DNA from: CAKUIA01 sp044433115
GTDB lineage: Bacteria > Verrucomicrobiota > Verrucomicrobiia > Opitutales > Intestinicryptomonadaceae
Reading direction: 5' to 3'
Length of the DNA: 64,000 nucleotides
NCBI GenBank assembly: GCA_044433115.1
Contig: JAWXTY010000005.1
Coordinates: forward strand, 18,535-82,534
Shown here: one piece after another, positions 1-8,499 of the stretch
How the letters are laid out: each line of letters opens with the position of its first letter
Position numbering within the stretch: position 1 is the first letter of the stretch
The notes under the pieces: model-generated
Seen by the model: the letters and a program-made list of their open reading frames with translations, nothing else
What the model was told of the DNA's origin: nothing
Database searches by the model: none
Position numbers and translations under genes: made by a program

Positions 1-2556
1 CGCCTTTAAGTACGCTGTTCTATAGCTTAAAACTGCATAGGCAGCAGAGTGCGATTTATTAAAACCGTATTCGGCGAACTTCAACATAACAGCAAAAATT
101 TCCTTAGCCTTATCAGCCTCAATGCCATTAGTCTCCTTTGCACGCCTCACAAAAATCTCGCCTTGAGCCTGCATAAGAGCGTCGTTTTTCTTACCCATTG
201 CACGCCTTAGAATATCAGCTTCGCCAAGAGTGTAACCTGCAATAATCCTTGCAACTTCCATAACTTGTTCTTGGTAAACTAAAATCCCATAAGTCTCTTT
301 AACCAAATTATCCAAAAGTGGGTGTGGCGAATTTATCTTAGAATTATCCTTTTTGCCCTCTATATATTGGTCTATGAAAGCCATGGGTCCGGGTCTATAA
401 AGTGCAATTAGGGCGATAACTTCGTCTAAGGAGCTAAGCCCTATACGCCTACACAAATTCCTCATACCCTCACTTTCGAGCTGGAACACGCCCATCGTAT
501 TACCCTTATTTAAAAGCATAAAGGTAACAGGGTCTTCCAAGTCGACTTTTTCTATCTCAAAGTCAGGCATCTTTCTCGTATAACGAACATTATCTTGAGC
601 GTCGGAAATCACAGTCAAGGTTTTCAAGCCCAAAAAGTCTGCCTTAAGTAGCCCCAAGTCCTCCACAGGTCCTTTAGGGAACTGCGTCGTCAAGTCGCCA
701 TCTTGTAGCATAACAGGAACAAGGTTCGTAAGAGTTTGGTCGCCTATGATTATACCACAAGCGTGCTTGCCAGTTTGCCTAATCATACCTTCGACAACAA
801 AACCATCGTTGAAAACTTTCTTAACAAGAGAGTCGCTTTCCATCTCGTCTCGAAGCTCAGGAGATACTTTCAATGAAGCTTTCAGCTCAGACTTTTCGCC
901 TAGCTTTTTCAAGTCGCCCTTGATTGTATCTGGGATAAGCTTTGCCAAGTCATTCGCCTTTGCGTAAGGAATATTGTTTACCCTCGACAAGTCTCGAACA
1001 ATTTGCTTAGCTCCAAGCTTACCAAAAGTTGCGATATTTGCAACTCTGTCTACCCCATACTTATTTCGTACGTACTCTACAACTAAGTCTCTGCGTCGCT
1101 GGCAAAAGTCTACGTCAAAGTCGGGAGGAGAAACACGCTCTAAGCTCAACATACGCTCAAATAGCAAGCCAAAACGAAGTGGGTCTATGTCTGTAATCTT
1201 AAGCAAGTAAGCCACCATACAACCAGCCCCAGAACCACGACCTGGACCCACAGGTATATCCTGACTTCTCGCCCAAGCAATGAAATCGTAAACTATCAAA
1301 AAGTAATCAATGAAGCCTGCCCCTACTATAATAGAAAGCTCGTAATTCAACTTTTCGCAAATCTTTTTGGCAAAATCCACATCTTCAAAAGCCTCAGGAT
1401 TGTCATAATCAACCCCATAACGCTCTATCAAGCCTGCCTTGCACAAATCGAAAATGAGCAAGCCATTTTTCATATATTCAGCTCGCTTGTCTTCGCTAAG
1501 CTCAAAATTTGGCTCTTTGTCGTTTTGCTTTAGCACAATATTTTTACGAACTACGTACTCATCTAAAATCTTCCTAAAGTTCTCTTCGTCCTTATTATAA
1601 CTCAGCTCTATAGGCTTTTCGTATCGAGGGTAGTGGTCTTCGTAAAACTTGATTTTTATATCAACTTTTTCAGCAACTTCCAAAGTATTATCTAGCGTAT
1701 ACTCCAAGTCATTGCCAAGAGCCTTGAGCATTTCTTCTCTACTTTTTAGGTAAAACTCGTGATTGGGATACTTTAACCTCTTTTCGTCCGAAAGCACCTT
1801 GCCTGTTTGTATACACAACAAAGAGTCGTGAGCTTGCCAGTCTTTTTGCTCTACATAGTGGCTATCATTTGTCGCAACTACCTTTAAATCAAAGTCCTTT
1901 GCAAGGCGTATAAGCTCAGGTATAATCTTTAGCTGAGGGGCAAGAGAGTGATTTTGTATCTCTATATAGTAATTATCCTTGCCAAAAATATCCAAGAAAT
2001 TAGCAGTCGCCTCCCTTGCCTTCGCATAATCCGAATAAAGCAAATATTGAGACGCAACCCCATTTAAACAACCACTTAGTGCAATTATCCCCTTTGAATA
2101 CTTCGACAATAAGTCTATGTCAACTCTCGGCTTATAATAAACCCCATTTACAGCAGCTTCACTAACTATCTTCGACAAATTCACAAAACCATCATAGTCC
2201 CTAGCTATCAAAGTCTTATGAAATATTTGATTTTTAGGGAAATTAGCAGGCTGTAAATAATCCTCATTCGACTCAACGTCCGAGATGTCATCTGTTTTGT
2301 TTATATCCCTCTTGGGTCTGTCAGTCATCTTGTGGTCATGCACAAAATAAATCTCACAGCCCAACAAAGGCTTTATCCCTGCCTTCGTCGCTGTGTTATA
2401 CAAATCTATAGCTCCGCACATATTGCCATGGTCTGTTATTGCAACAGCTGGCATATCCAAGTCCTTGACTCGCCTAACTAAATTGTCAACACGACTGCAA
2501 CCATCAAGAAAACTGTGGTCTGTATGTACGTGCAAATGCACAAAAGAATTTGCCAT
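1..2556 (-). CDS. dnaE: DNA polymerase III alpha subunit, 3'-truncated by window edge
   Basis: Catalytic subunit of the replicative DNA polymerase. The reading frame runs from the ATG at 2554-2556 to base 1 without a stop, giving about 852 residues of the roughly 1150 expected; the C-terminal part lies outside the window. The N-terminus begins with a PHP domain (HLHVHTDHSFLDG near residues 7-19). The palm motif PDFDVDFC, which carries catalytic aspartates, is present, followed by FGKLGAKQIVRDLSR and YRPGPM. It lies 12 bp downstream of recA and is probably cotranscribed with it. The spacer is a perfect 14-bp palindrome, AAGGAAATTTCCTT (2557-2570), that overlaps the recA stop and places a purine-rich stretch before the dnaE start. 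Identification is secure. Confidence 0.96.
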   Translation of the reverse strand, partial: MANSFVHLHVHTDHSFLDGCSRVDNLVRRVKDLDMPAVAITDHGNMCGAIDLYNTATKAGIKPLLGCEIYFVHDHKMTDRPKRDINKTDDISDVESNEDYLQPANFPKNQIFHKTLIARDYDGFVNLSKIVSEAAVNGVYYKPRVDIDLLSKYSKGIIALSGCLNGVASQYLLYSDYAKAREATANFLDIFGKDNYYIEIQNHSLAPQLKIIPELIRLAKDFDLKVVATNDSHYVEQKDWQAHDSLLCIQTGKVLSDEKRLKYPNHEFYLKSREEMLKALGNDLEYTLDNTLEVAEKVDIKIKFYEDHYPRYEKPIELSYNKDEENFRKILDEYVVRKNIVLKQNDKEPNFELSEDKRAEYMKNGLLIFDLCKAGLIERYGVDYDNPEAFEDVDFAKKICEKLNYELSIIVGAGFIDYFLIVYDFIAWARSQDIPVGPGRGSGAGCMVAYLLKITDIDPLRFGLLFERMLSLERVSPPDFDVDFCQRRRDLVVEYVRNKYGVDRVANIATFGKLGAKQIVRDLSRVNNIPYAKANDLAKLIPDTIKGDLKKLGEKSELKASLKVSPELRDEMESDSLVKKVFNDGFVVEGMIRQTGKHACGIIIGDQTLTNLVPVMLQDGDLTTQFPKGPVEDLGLLKADFLGLKTLTVISDAQDNVRYTRKMPDFEIEKVDLEDPVTFMLLNKGNTMGVFQLESEGMRNLCRRIGLSSLDEVIALIALYRPGPMAFIDQYIEGKKDNSKINSPHPLLDNLVKETYGILVYQEQVMEVARIIAGYTLGEADILRRAMGKKNDALMQAQGEIFVRRAKETNGIEADKAKEIFAVMLKFAEYGFNKSHSAAYAVLSYRTAYLKA

Positions 2557-2568
2557 AAGGAAATTTCC

Positions 2569-3636
2569 TTATTCTAAGTCGCCCTTAGAGCCATTCTCTT
2601 CGCCTAAGGCAGTGCCTCCAACTACAGCGTGAACCTTCTCTAAAATTTGAGACCTAATCATATCTGCAGTCTCCTTATGCTCGCCTAAATAAGACTTTGC
2701 AGCTTCCCTGCCTTGTCCAATTAAATCGCCATTAAGAGAAATCCAAGCACCCTTCTTCTCAAGAATTTTATGCTCTACACCCAAGTCAATCAAACTGCCT
2801 GTTTGAGATATACCCTCATTATACATAATGTCAAATTCACACTCAGTAAACGGAGCTGCAACCTTGTTCTTAACAACCTTAACCTTAGTTCTATTGCCAA
2901 CAATCTTGCCAGATGGGTCTTTAATTTGCCCAATTCTTCTAATGTCCATACGCACAGATGCAAAGAACTTTAAAGCCCTACCCCCTGGAGTAGTCTCTGG
3001 GCTACCAAACATAACGCCAATCTTCTCTCTAATCTGATTTGTAAATATACATACACACTTAGTCTTATTAATAGCAGCTGTTAACCTACGCATAGCCTGA
3101 CTCATCATTCTAGCTTGCAAACCTATAGTGCTATCGCCAAATTGCCCATCTAACTCTGTCTTAGATACAAGAGCTGCAACCGAGTCGATTACGATTACAT
3201 CAACTGCCCCAGAACGTATCAAAGTCTCAGCAATATTCAAAGCATCTTCACCACACTCAGGCTGAGATACCATCAAATTATCCAAATCTACCCCAACTAC
3301 CTTCGCATAACGAGGGTCTAATGCGTGTTCAACGTCAATAAATACAGCATTGCCACCTGCCTTTTGAGCCTGTGCAATCACAGACAAACAAAGAGTAGTC
3401 TTACCAGACGACTCAGGTCCATATATTTCACAAATTCTACCCTTTGGCAATCCCCTAACTCCCAAAGCCAAGTCTATAGCAATAGAACCAGTACTCGTAA
3501 CTTCAACGTCCATCTTCTTAGAGTCGCCCAAACGCATCAAAGAACCTTCCCCAAATTGCTTATTAATAGCACTTAACGCTAAATCTAATGTCTTCTTCGC
3601 ATCTGCTGAACTTTGCACTTCTACCTTCTTTGCCAT
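2569..3636 (-). CDS. recA: Recombinase RecA
   Basis: DNA strand-exchange ATPase that also acts as SOS co-protease. At 355 residues it is normal length. Walker A GPESSGKTT is at 73-81, the catalytic glutamate lies in VEHALDP near 103, Walker B VIVIDS is at 147-152, and the L2 loop region TNQIREKIGVMFGSPETTPGG is at about 199-219. A good ribosome-binding site (AGGAAAG) precedes the start. It is the first gene of a recA-dnaE pair. The upstream spacer is AT-rich and I could not recognise a LexA box in it. Confidence 0.98.
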   Translation of the reverse strand: MAKKVEVQSSADAKKTLDLALSAINKQFGEGSLMRLGDSKKMDVEVTSTGSIAIDLALGVRGLPKGRICEIYGPESSGKTTLCLSVIAQAQKAGGNAVFIDVEHALDPRYAKVVGVDLDNLMVSQPECGEDALNIAETLIRSGAVDVIVIDSVAALVSKTELDGQFGDSTIGLQARMMSQAMRRLTAAINKTKCVCIFTNQIREKIGVMFGSPETTPGGRALKFFASVRMDIRRIGQIKDPSGKIVGNRTKVKVVKNKVAAPFTECEFDIMYNEGISQTGSLIDLGVEHKILEKKGAWISLNGDLIGQGREAAKSYLGEHKETADMIRSQILEKVHAVVGGTALGEENGSKGDLE

Positions 3637-4031
3637 ATCTTTCCTATCTATTTTTTAATGGCGAGCCCCAAAAAAGCACCCACCTAATGTTTTATTTTTT
3701 ATAATTATCGAATATATTCTAGCAAAAAAATATTGTCGATATTTATTTTTTAAATAAAAGAAAAAAATAAAAAACCCACACCAAAAAGCCTTTACTTAGG
3801 GCTTGTCAGGGCTACTCGCCCCGACACCTAAGGCAGGTGGCTTGCTCAGCCCCCTGCACCCCCGAGCAAGTGAGGCACTTGATACCATTGTTGTGTTGCT
3901 CACTGTTCTAAGCGTAGGTCTTTGCTTGTTTATTTATTTTTTTGTTGGCGTTTGTTTGTCGCTGTTGCAGTGTGGGCTTTGCTATGAAAAGCAAAGCAGT
4001 GTTTGCTGAAAGCAAAAAGAAAAGGAAGGAC
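3637..4031. other. recA upstream region and C1 left flank
   Basis: Non-coding. The first 150 bases upstream of recA are very AT-rich and should hold its promoter, which I cannot pin down. From about 3780 the sequence becomes more GC-rich, with small inverted repeats (for example GCTTTGCT with AGCAAAGC near 3975-4000). It leads into repeat C1 but does not resemble the left flanks of C2 or C3. Confidence 0.4.
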
Positions 4032-4195
4032 GGGCAAGCAACCGAGACCCTAAAGAAAATACACTAATCAACAAACGCCAACCGAGACCAAACTAAAAGT
4101 CAAGGCTAGCCTTGTTTCAGGTTTTAAGGACGGGAACTAAGTCCTTAATGGGGGTTGGGGCAAAGCCCCAATATCTCTCTAAATCTTACTTTCTT
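4032..4195 (+). repeat. Family C structured repeat, copy C1
   Basis: Core 4032-4172 followed by a pyrimidine-rich tail to about 4195. Three hairpins are visible: CAAGGC/GCCTTG (4101-4114), TTAAGGAC (4124-4131) with GTCCTTAA (4141-4148), and TTGGGGC (4155-4161) with GCCCCAA (4165-4171). Copies C2-C4 keep the same architecture; C3 and C4 read TTAAGGGC/GCCCTTAA at the second stem, and all three others read TAGGGGC/GCCCCTA at the third. The element points into the 3' end of the convergent Rid gene. Confidence 0.75.
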
Positions 4196-5282
4196 ATTTA
4201 GCTATGAAGGCTTCGAGTTCGACTTCTATAAGTAGGTCGTGTCTGCATACTATAGCATAAGCTGGGCAGTGAGGGAAGTCTGCACCATTGCCTTCTTCTT
4301 TTGCCCATTCTTTGTAAATTTGGTAGTATTGTGGTTTTAGGCAATATACCATAGATTTGTGTACATTAGACCAAGACATTCCGTTATCTTCGAGCATAGC
4401 TTTGATAACTTCCATAGTTAGGTCAGTTTGGGCTTTGATGTTATCGAGGTAGAGGGTTTCGCCAGTTGGGGCGATACTTGCAGTACCTGAGATGGTTATT
4501 CTTTTGCCAAATTCGTTTTCTACGAGAACTGCACGAGCGAAGCTTGAGCCGTATTCTGGAGCACCGCCTTGGAGGGGGCTGTTTACGTCGGAGGCAGTCC
4601 AAGTTTTATTTTTGCCTGAGCCTTTGATTGCGATAACGCCACTAGTTATGAAAGAGCCAGCTTTGTTAGGAGCACCAATGCCTGTGCTTGCAGGGAGGAG
4701 ACCATCGAATACGTTGCGTTCTTTGTAGAATTTAGTACGAGCAGCGTTAAATGGGTCATACCAAGCCAAGATGTCGTCGTTATAGAACCAAGTTCTGACT
4801 ACATCGTTGTATGTATATCCACAAGACTTTATAGCAGTTTCGAGTTCGTTTAGATTTGCTTCTGTGTGCTGGTAGCCATCGTCATTATCAACTTTTTCGC
4901 ATACGCCAAATACACGTAAGTATTCTTCGTTTTCGTTGCCGTATTTAACTGCGACTGTGTTGTTTTCTGTTTTGAGTACTTCAGCTTTAGAGCCACTAAG
5001 TGCCGTTATGTGAGCAGAAGCGAGGATAGGTTCTTCGCCTTCGACGAGAGGAAGTATCCAATTTAGAGGAAATTCGGTTGTGCTTTTAGACTTAAAATTT
5101 TCGACGGCATCGTTAGCAAAAACGCCAGAAAAGACTTCGAGACACAAGACTTGACAGTCCTTTTCGCCGAGATACGCCAACGCCTTTTCGAACTCAGCTT
5201 GAGCTGTGTTTGCGTCATTAAAATTTAATATTAAGTGATGCTCTTTAGCATCTTTATTTAAAATAATTTCTTTTGAGTTCAT
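4194..5282 (-). CDS. Rid (YjgF)-superfamily protein, chorismatase-like
   Basis: A 362-residue cytoplasmic protein with no signal peptide. The central segment VVRTWFYND (161-169), the nearby FNAAR..FY stretch and PASTGIG (197-203) resemble the conserved core of FkbO/Hyg5-type chorismatases. The C-terminal third (SGTASI, then a long helix and an ending CRHDLLIEVELEAF) is RidA-like. Chorismatases convert chorismate to dihydroxycyclohexadiene or hydroxybenzoate products; whether this protein keeps that activity cannot be told from sequence alone. No secondary-metabolite genes surround it, so a Rid-like housekeeping role is equally possible. Its 3' end abuts repeat C1. Confidence 0.7.
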   Translation of the reverse strand: MNSKEIILNKDAKEHHLILNFNDANTAQAEFEKALAYLGEKDCQVLCLEVFSGVFANDAVENFKSKSTTEFPLNWILPLVEGEEPILASAHITALSGSKAEVLKTENNTVAVKYGNENEEYLRVFGVCEKVDNDDGYQHTEANLNELETAIKSCGYTYNDVVRTWFYNDDILAWYDPFNAARTKFYKERNVFDGLLPASTGIGAPNKAGSFITSGVIAIKGSGKNKTWTASDVNSPLQGGAPEYGSSFARAVLVENEFGKRITISGTASIAPTGETLYLDNIKAQTDLTMEVIKAMLEDNGMSWSNVHKSMVYCLKPQYYQIYKEWAKEEGNGADFPHCPAYAIVCRHDLLIEVELEAFIAK

Positions 5283-5398
5283 TTCCCTAAAAATTTCTTT
5301 TCTAATACATTTCCCATCTCATACATAATCGCTATATATGTTAAACAAACATTTAAACACTTGTATTAAAACTTTTGCAAGCTTTTTTTTACTTTATT

Positions 5399-7012
5399 TT
5401 AGTCTAGCAAAATCTTAAGCACTTCTTTCTTGTTTTTGTTAGCCTTTAAAAGCCCTACGATGAGGTATTCCTTAGGGAGGTACTTTGGGTTTAAAAGCTG
5501 TAGATAAGCAGCGTTTTCTGCGTTATTGAGTATAGAACATACATAGAATTTTAAGTAAATTTTATGTAAATCTTCCTTAGAAAGCATAGATTCAAGAGAG
5601 CTTAAAAGAGGGGTTGCATTTATGTCTGGGCTTATAGATAAAACTGCATTAAAGAAGGCTTTGTGCATATCGACTAGTTCGGTCTTATCTGCGATTTCGC
5701 TTTTAGTGCTTAGCATTTGAGTAGCAAGCTTGATTGCAAAATTTTGGTTTCCAGAGAACAATACAGCAAGTTCGCCCAAGACTAAAGCTTTGATATATGC
5801 AGGGGATTTTTCGCTTAAATCTTCATATTCAAGCAAGTTTAGACGCTGAGCCAAAGTTTTTATATGGACATCAGTTAAGTCGCTAACATTTTCAGCTAAA
5901 TAGTTTGCTATCTCGTTTTTATTTCCCTCATGAAGAACGCTTACACCAATTTCTACTATTGCTTCCTTACGCTTTATTTCGTCGGCACAATTAGATAAAA
6001 CCTGCAAAGCAACATCTACATTTGTAGCTCTAAGTTGCTTAGAAATTTCTAGGGCAATGCTGTCCTTAATCTCTTGGTCTTTGATGAGAGAAAGTAGGTC
6101 TAGGGCGTTGTTGAATTTGCCACGCTCGATTAGCTTATCTGTATAATAGACAAAGGCTTTTGCACGCAAGTCTTCGTTTTTAATATCAGATAAAGCTACG
6201 TTTACAGACAAGGAATTATCCATATTCGCATAAATTTTCGACAAGATAAAATAGCCATTATCCCTTTCGTCTGGGAGGGTAATTTTAGATATATTCTCTT
6301 TTATCTTTGGCATATAAGGTTCAAAAATCTGCTTTAGATTTGGCTTATCTGCAATACCTACTGACATATCATATAGATACTGCAAGGCAGTTTTTTCAAA
6401 GGCAATTAGAGCTACATTTGTTTTAACTTCCTTAGAAATAGCTAATACGTCCTCCATATTTTCAACTACAATCTCAGCCTTTTCTAACTCAGCTTCTGGA
6501 AGTGGAATTGGGGCTAGAATTGGGTATTTAGCAACTTTAGCTATGTCAAAAAACTCGCCAACTTGCTTGTTTGGCAAAGTTTTATATTCAGGTTCACGCC
6601 AGCCATAAAAGAACTTATACGCCTCCCTTATAGCCTCTTGCTCGCTATCATACAAGAACTCGCCTATATCGCCATATTTATCTACATAGACAGAAAACGC
6701 CTTCATTTTTTCTAGTTTCTCGGCTAATTCAGCATATTTCTTTTTGCCAAAATTCAAATTTTCATTCGACACCAAGCTTAGTGCAATATTAGTCTCAGGG
6801 TAGTCAGCTAAAATCTTGTCGCAACTAGCAAGGGCTTCCCTTAGCAATGGCAAAGCTGTTTTGACATTATAGTTTTCATACTCCTTTATAGCAGCATTTG
6901 CCTTTAAAGCTCCTGTTACAAAGAGTTTGTTTGCAGCTGCCTCATTGCCCTGCCCATAAGCTGAACTTAGGGCTAAAATTGAGATAAAAATTAGCGAGAT
7001 TGTTTTTTTCAT
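5399..7012 (-). CDS. Secreted alpha-helical protein of unknown function
   Basis: A 537-residue protein that I do not recognise. It opens with a clear signal peptide (about residues 1-20, ending SSAYGQ), so it is exported, probably to the periplasm. The rest is rich in Ala, Leu, Lys and Glu with regularly spaced helices, suggesting a TPR-like or HEAT-like solenoid; repeats such as ALPLLREAL and ALQVLSNC fit this but are weak. No cysteine pattern, catalytic motif or membrane segment stands out after the leader. It lies 37 bp upstream of the DegT-type aminotransferase on the same strand. Confidence 0.6.
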   Translation of the reverse strand: MKKTISLIFISILALSSAYGQGNEAAANKLFVTGALKANAAIKEYENYNVKTALPLLREALASCDKILADYPETNIALSLVSNENLNFGKKKYAELAEKLEKMKAFSVYVDKYGDIGEFLYDSEQEAIREAYKFFYGWREPEYKTLPNKQVGEFFDIAKVAKYPILAPIPLPEAELEKAEIVVENMEDVLAISKEVKTNVALIAFEKTALQYLYDMSVGIADKPNLKQIFEPYMPKIKENISKITLPDERDNGYFILSKIYANMDNSLSVNVALSDIKNEDLRAKAFVYYTDKLIERGKFNNALDLLSLIKDQEIKDSIALEISKQLRATNVDVALQVLSNCADEIKRKEAIVEIGVSVLHEGNKNEIANYLAENVSDLTDVHIKTLAQRLNLLEYEDLSEKSPAYIKALVLGELAVLFSGNQNFAIKLATQMLSTKSEIADKTELVDMHKAFFNAVLSISPDINATPLLSSLESMLSKEDLHKIYLKFYVCSILNNAENAAYLQLLNPKYLPKEYLIVGLLKANKNKKEVLKILLD

Positions 7013-7049
7013 AAAAATATAAAATCAAAAGCTTTATAAAAGAGCAAGT

Positions 7050-8174
7050 TTAAAGATAGAAGTTCCTTATTGTATCTACTACAAATTGCCTTTGCTCTGA
7101 TAGTAGTTCTGCATAAACAGGTATAGCCAAGCAAGACTTTGCAGTAGCCTCTGCAACAGGGAAATCGCCCTCTTTATAACCCAAAGGCTCAAAGCACTCT
7201 TGTAGGTGTAGAGGCACAGGGTAGTAAATTTCGCAGGCAATCTCATTTGCCCTCAAGTGTTGCATAAGAGCGTCTCGTTTATCTGTACAAATGACAAATT
7301 GGTTAAACACGTGCCTTGCCCCCTCTACTATACAAGGCAATTTCAAGCCATCTATGCCTGATAATTGTTCCACGTAGAACTTTGCGTTGGCAATTCTAGC
7401 TTCGTGCCAAGACTCCAAAGAGTCCATCTTTGCAGACAATATGCCAGCTTGTAGAGTGTCGAGCCTATAGTTGCCACCTACCCACTTGTGGAAATATCTT
7501 GGTTGCATTGCGTGATTGCGAACTTGACGTAGCTTTTGAGCAATTTCGTCGTCATTACAAATAGCCATACCAGCGTCGCCAAAAGCCCCTAAGTTCTTTG
7601 TAGGGAAGAAGCTAAAGCAGCCTATATCGCCCAAAGAGCCTGCCTTCTTGTCGCCCAACATAGAGCCTATAGACTGACAAGCATCTTCAATTACATACAA
7701 GTTGTGCTTCTTTGCTATAGACATAATCTCAGACATATTCGCACATTGCCCATATAAATGCACAGGGATAATCGCCTTGGTATTTTCAGTGATTGCCTCT
7801 TCGAGCTTAGATGGGTCTAGGTTAAAAGTGTCTGCATCTATATCGACAAATACAGGTTTTGCCCCTGCACGCCACACGCTACCTGCCGTTGCAAAAAAAG
7901 TGAAAGTTGGGATAATTACTTCAGGGGCTGGAGTGTTGTCTATAGGGCTTCTTGCAATACCCAAACTGAGCAGGCTTGCCAAAATTGCGTCTGTGCCACT
8001 AGAGACTCCCACTGCGTGTTTTACCCCACAATATTGAGCTATCTTTTCCTCAAGTTCGGCAATGTGTTTGCCCTCTATAAAATGTTGGCTTTCGAAAACT
8101 TCTGCAAAAACCTTTCCTGCTCTTTCTTTAAATACTTCGTTTTGTTCTTTTAAGTTAAGTAAATCTACCTTCAT
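7050..8174 (-). CDS. DegT/DnrJ/EryC1/StrS-family PLP aminotransferase
   Basis: Sugar aminotransferase of the kind that makes amino sugars for lipopolysaccharide or other surface glycans. At 374 residues it is full length. Key features are SSGTDA (59-63), the PLP-contacting aspartate in IEDACQSIG (near 164), and the Schiff-base lysine in FFPTKNLGAFGD (K193). The spacing resembles WbpE/DegT-type enzymes acting on UDP- or dTDP-ketosugars, but the substrate cannot be assigned and no nucleotide-sugar dehydratase is adjacent. A degenerate parS-like sequence lies inside the gene at 7366-7381. Confidence 0.88.
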   Translation of the reverse strand: MKVDLLNLKEQNEVFKERAGKVFAEVFESQHFIEGKHIAELEEKIAQYCGVKHAVGVSSGTDAILASLLSLGIARSPIDNTPAPEVIIPTFTFFATAGSVWRAGAKPVFVDIDADTFNLDPSKLEEAITENTKAIIPVHLYGQCANMSEIMSIAKKHNLYVIEDACQSIGSMLGDKKAGSLGDIGCFSFFPTKNLGAFGDAGMAICNDDEIAQKLRQVRNHAMQPRYFHKWVGGNYRLDTLQAGILSAKMDSLESWHEARIANAKFYVEQLSGIDGLKLPCIVEGARHVFNQFVICTDKRDALMQHLRANEIACEIYYPVPLHLQECFEPLGYKEGDFPVAEATAKSCLAIPVYAELLSEQRQFVVDTIRNFYL

Positions 8175-8261
8175 ATTCTCTTATATAATCTATAAATTAA
8201 AAAATAAAATACTAAAAAAAGTTTCGATAAATTCAAGAAAAATAATACTAATTTTTATCAT

Positions 8262-8292
8262 AAAAAAATCGCCTAAGTTTCCCTAGACGATT
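8262..8292 (-). terminator. Rho-independent terminator downstream of pycB-like gene
   Basis: On the minus strand ATCGTCTA and TAGGCGAT form an eight-pair stem (one G-U) around a short GGAAAC-type loop, followed directly by seven Ts. It lies about 200 bp beyond the stop of the carboxyltransferase gene because repeat B1 sits between them. Confidence 0.7.
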
Positions 8293-8305
8293 TTCGAAAA
8301 ATATT

Positions 8306-8486
8306 GGTGGGTTCTAAAAATTAGCACTTAGCTATTTTTTAGATTATTTTGAGGTTGATTTTCTCTGTTTTTAAGGATGATAATGAATTATCTAACGCAA
8401 AAACAGAGGAAATTAGACCAAAATAGGCAAAAAGAGCAAGTGTATTTTTTCTTTTACTCTTTAAAAACTAATTTTTAGAACCCACC
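8306..8486 (+). repeat. Family B MITE-like element, copy B1
   Basis: 181 bp bounded by inverted ends GGTGGGTTCTAAAAATTAG and its near-complement, which terminates in CCCACC. It is flanked by TATT on both sides (8302-8305 and 8487-8490), which looks like a 4-bp target duplication. Inside, CTCTGTTTTT pairs with AAAAACAGAG and the apex reads GATAAT-GA-ATTATC. No open reading frame of note. It occupies the space between the pycB-like stop codon and its terminator. Confidence 0.8.
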
Positions 8487-8499
8487 TATTATACTAAAA

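Noticed and set aside
3803..4009. 68-codon open frame upstream of repeat C1
   Set aside because: Low-complexity composition, no ribosome-binding site, and it lies in the inverted-repeat-rich flank of C1; no family resemblance.
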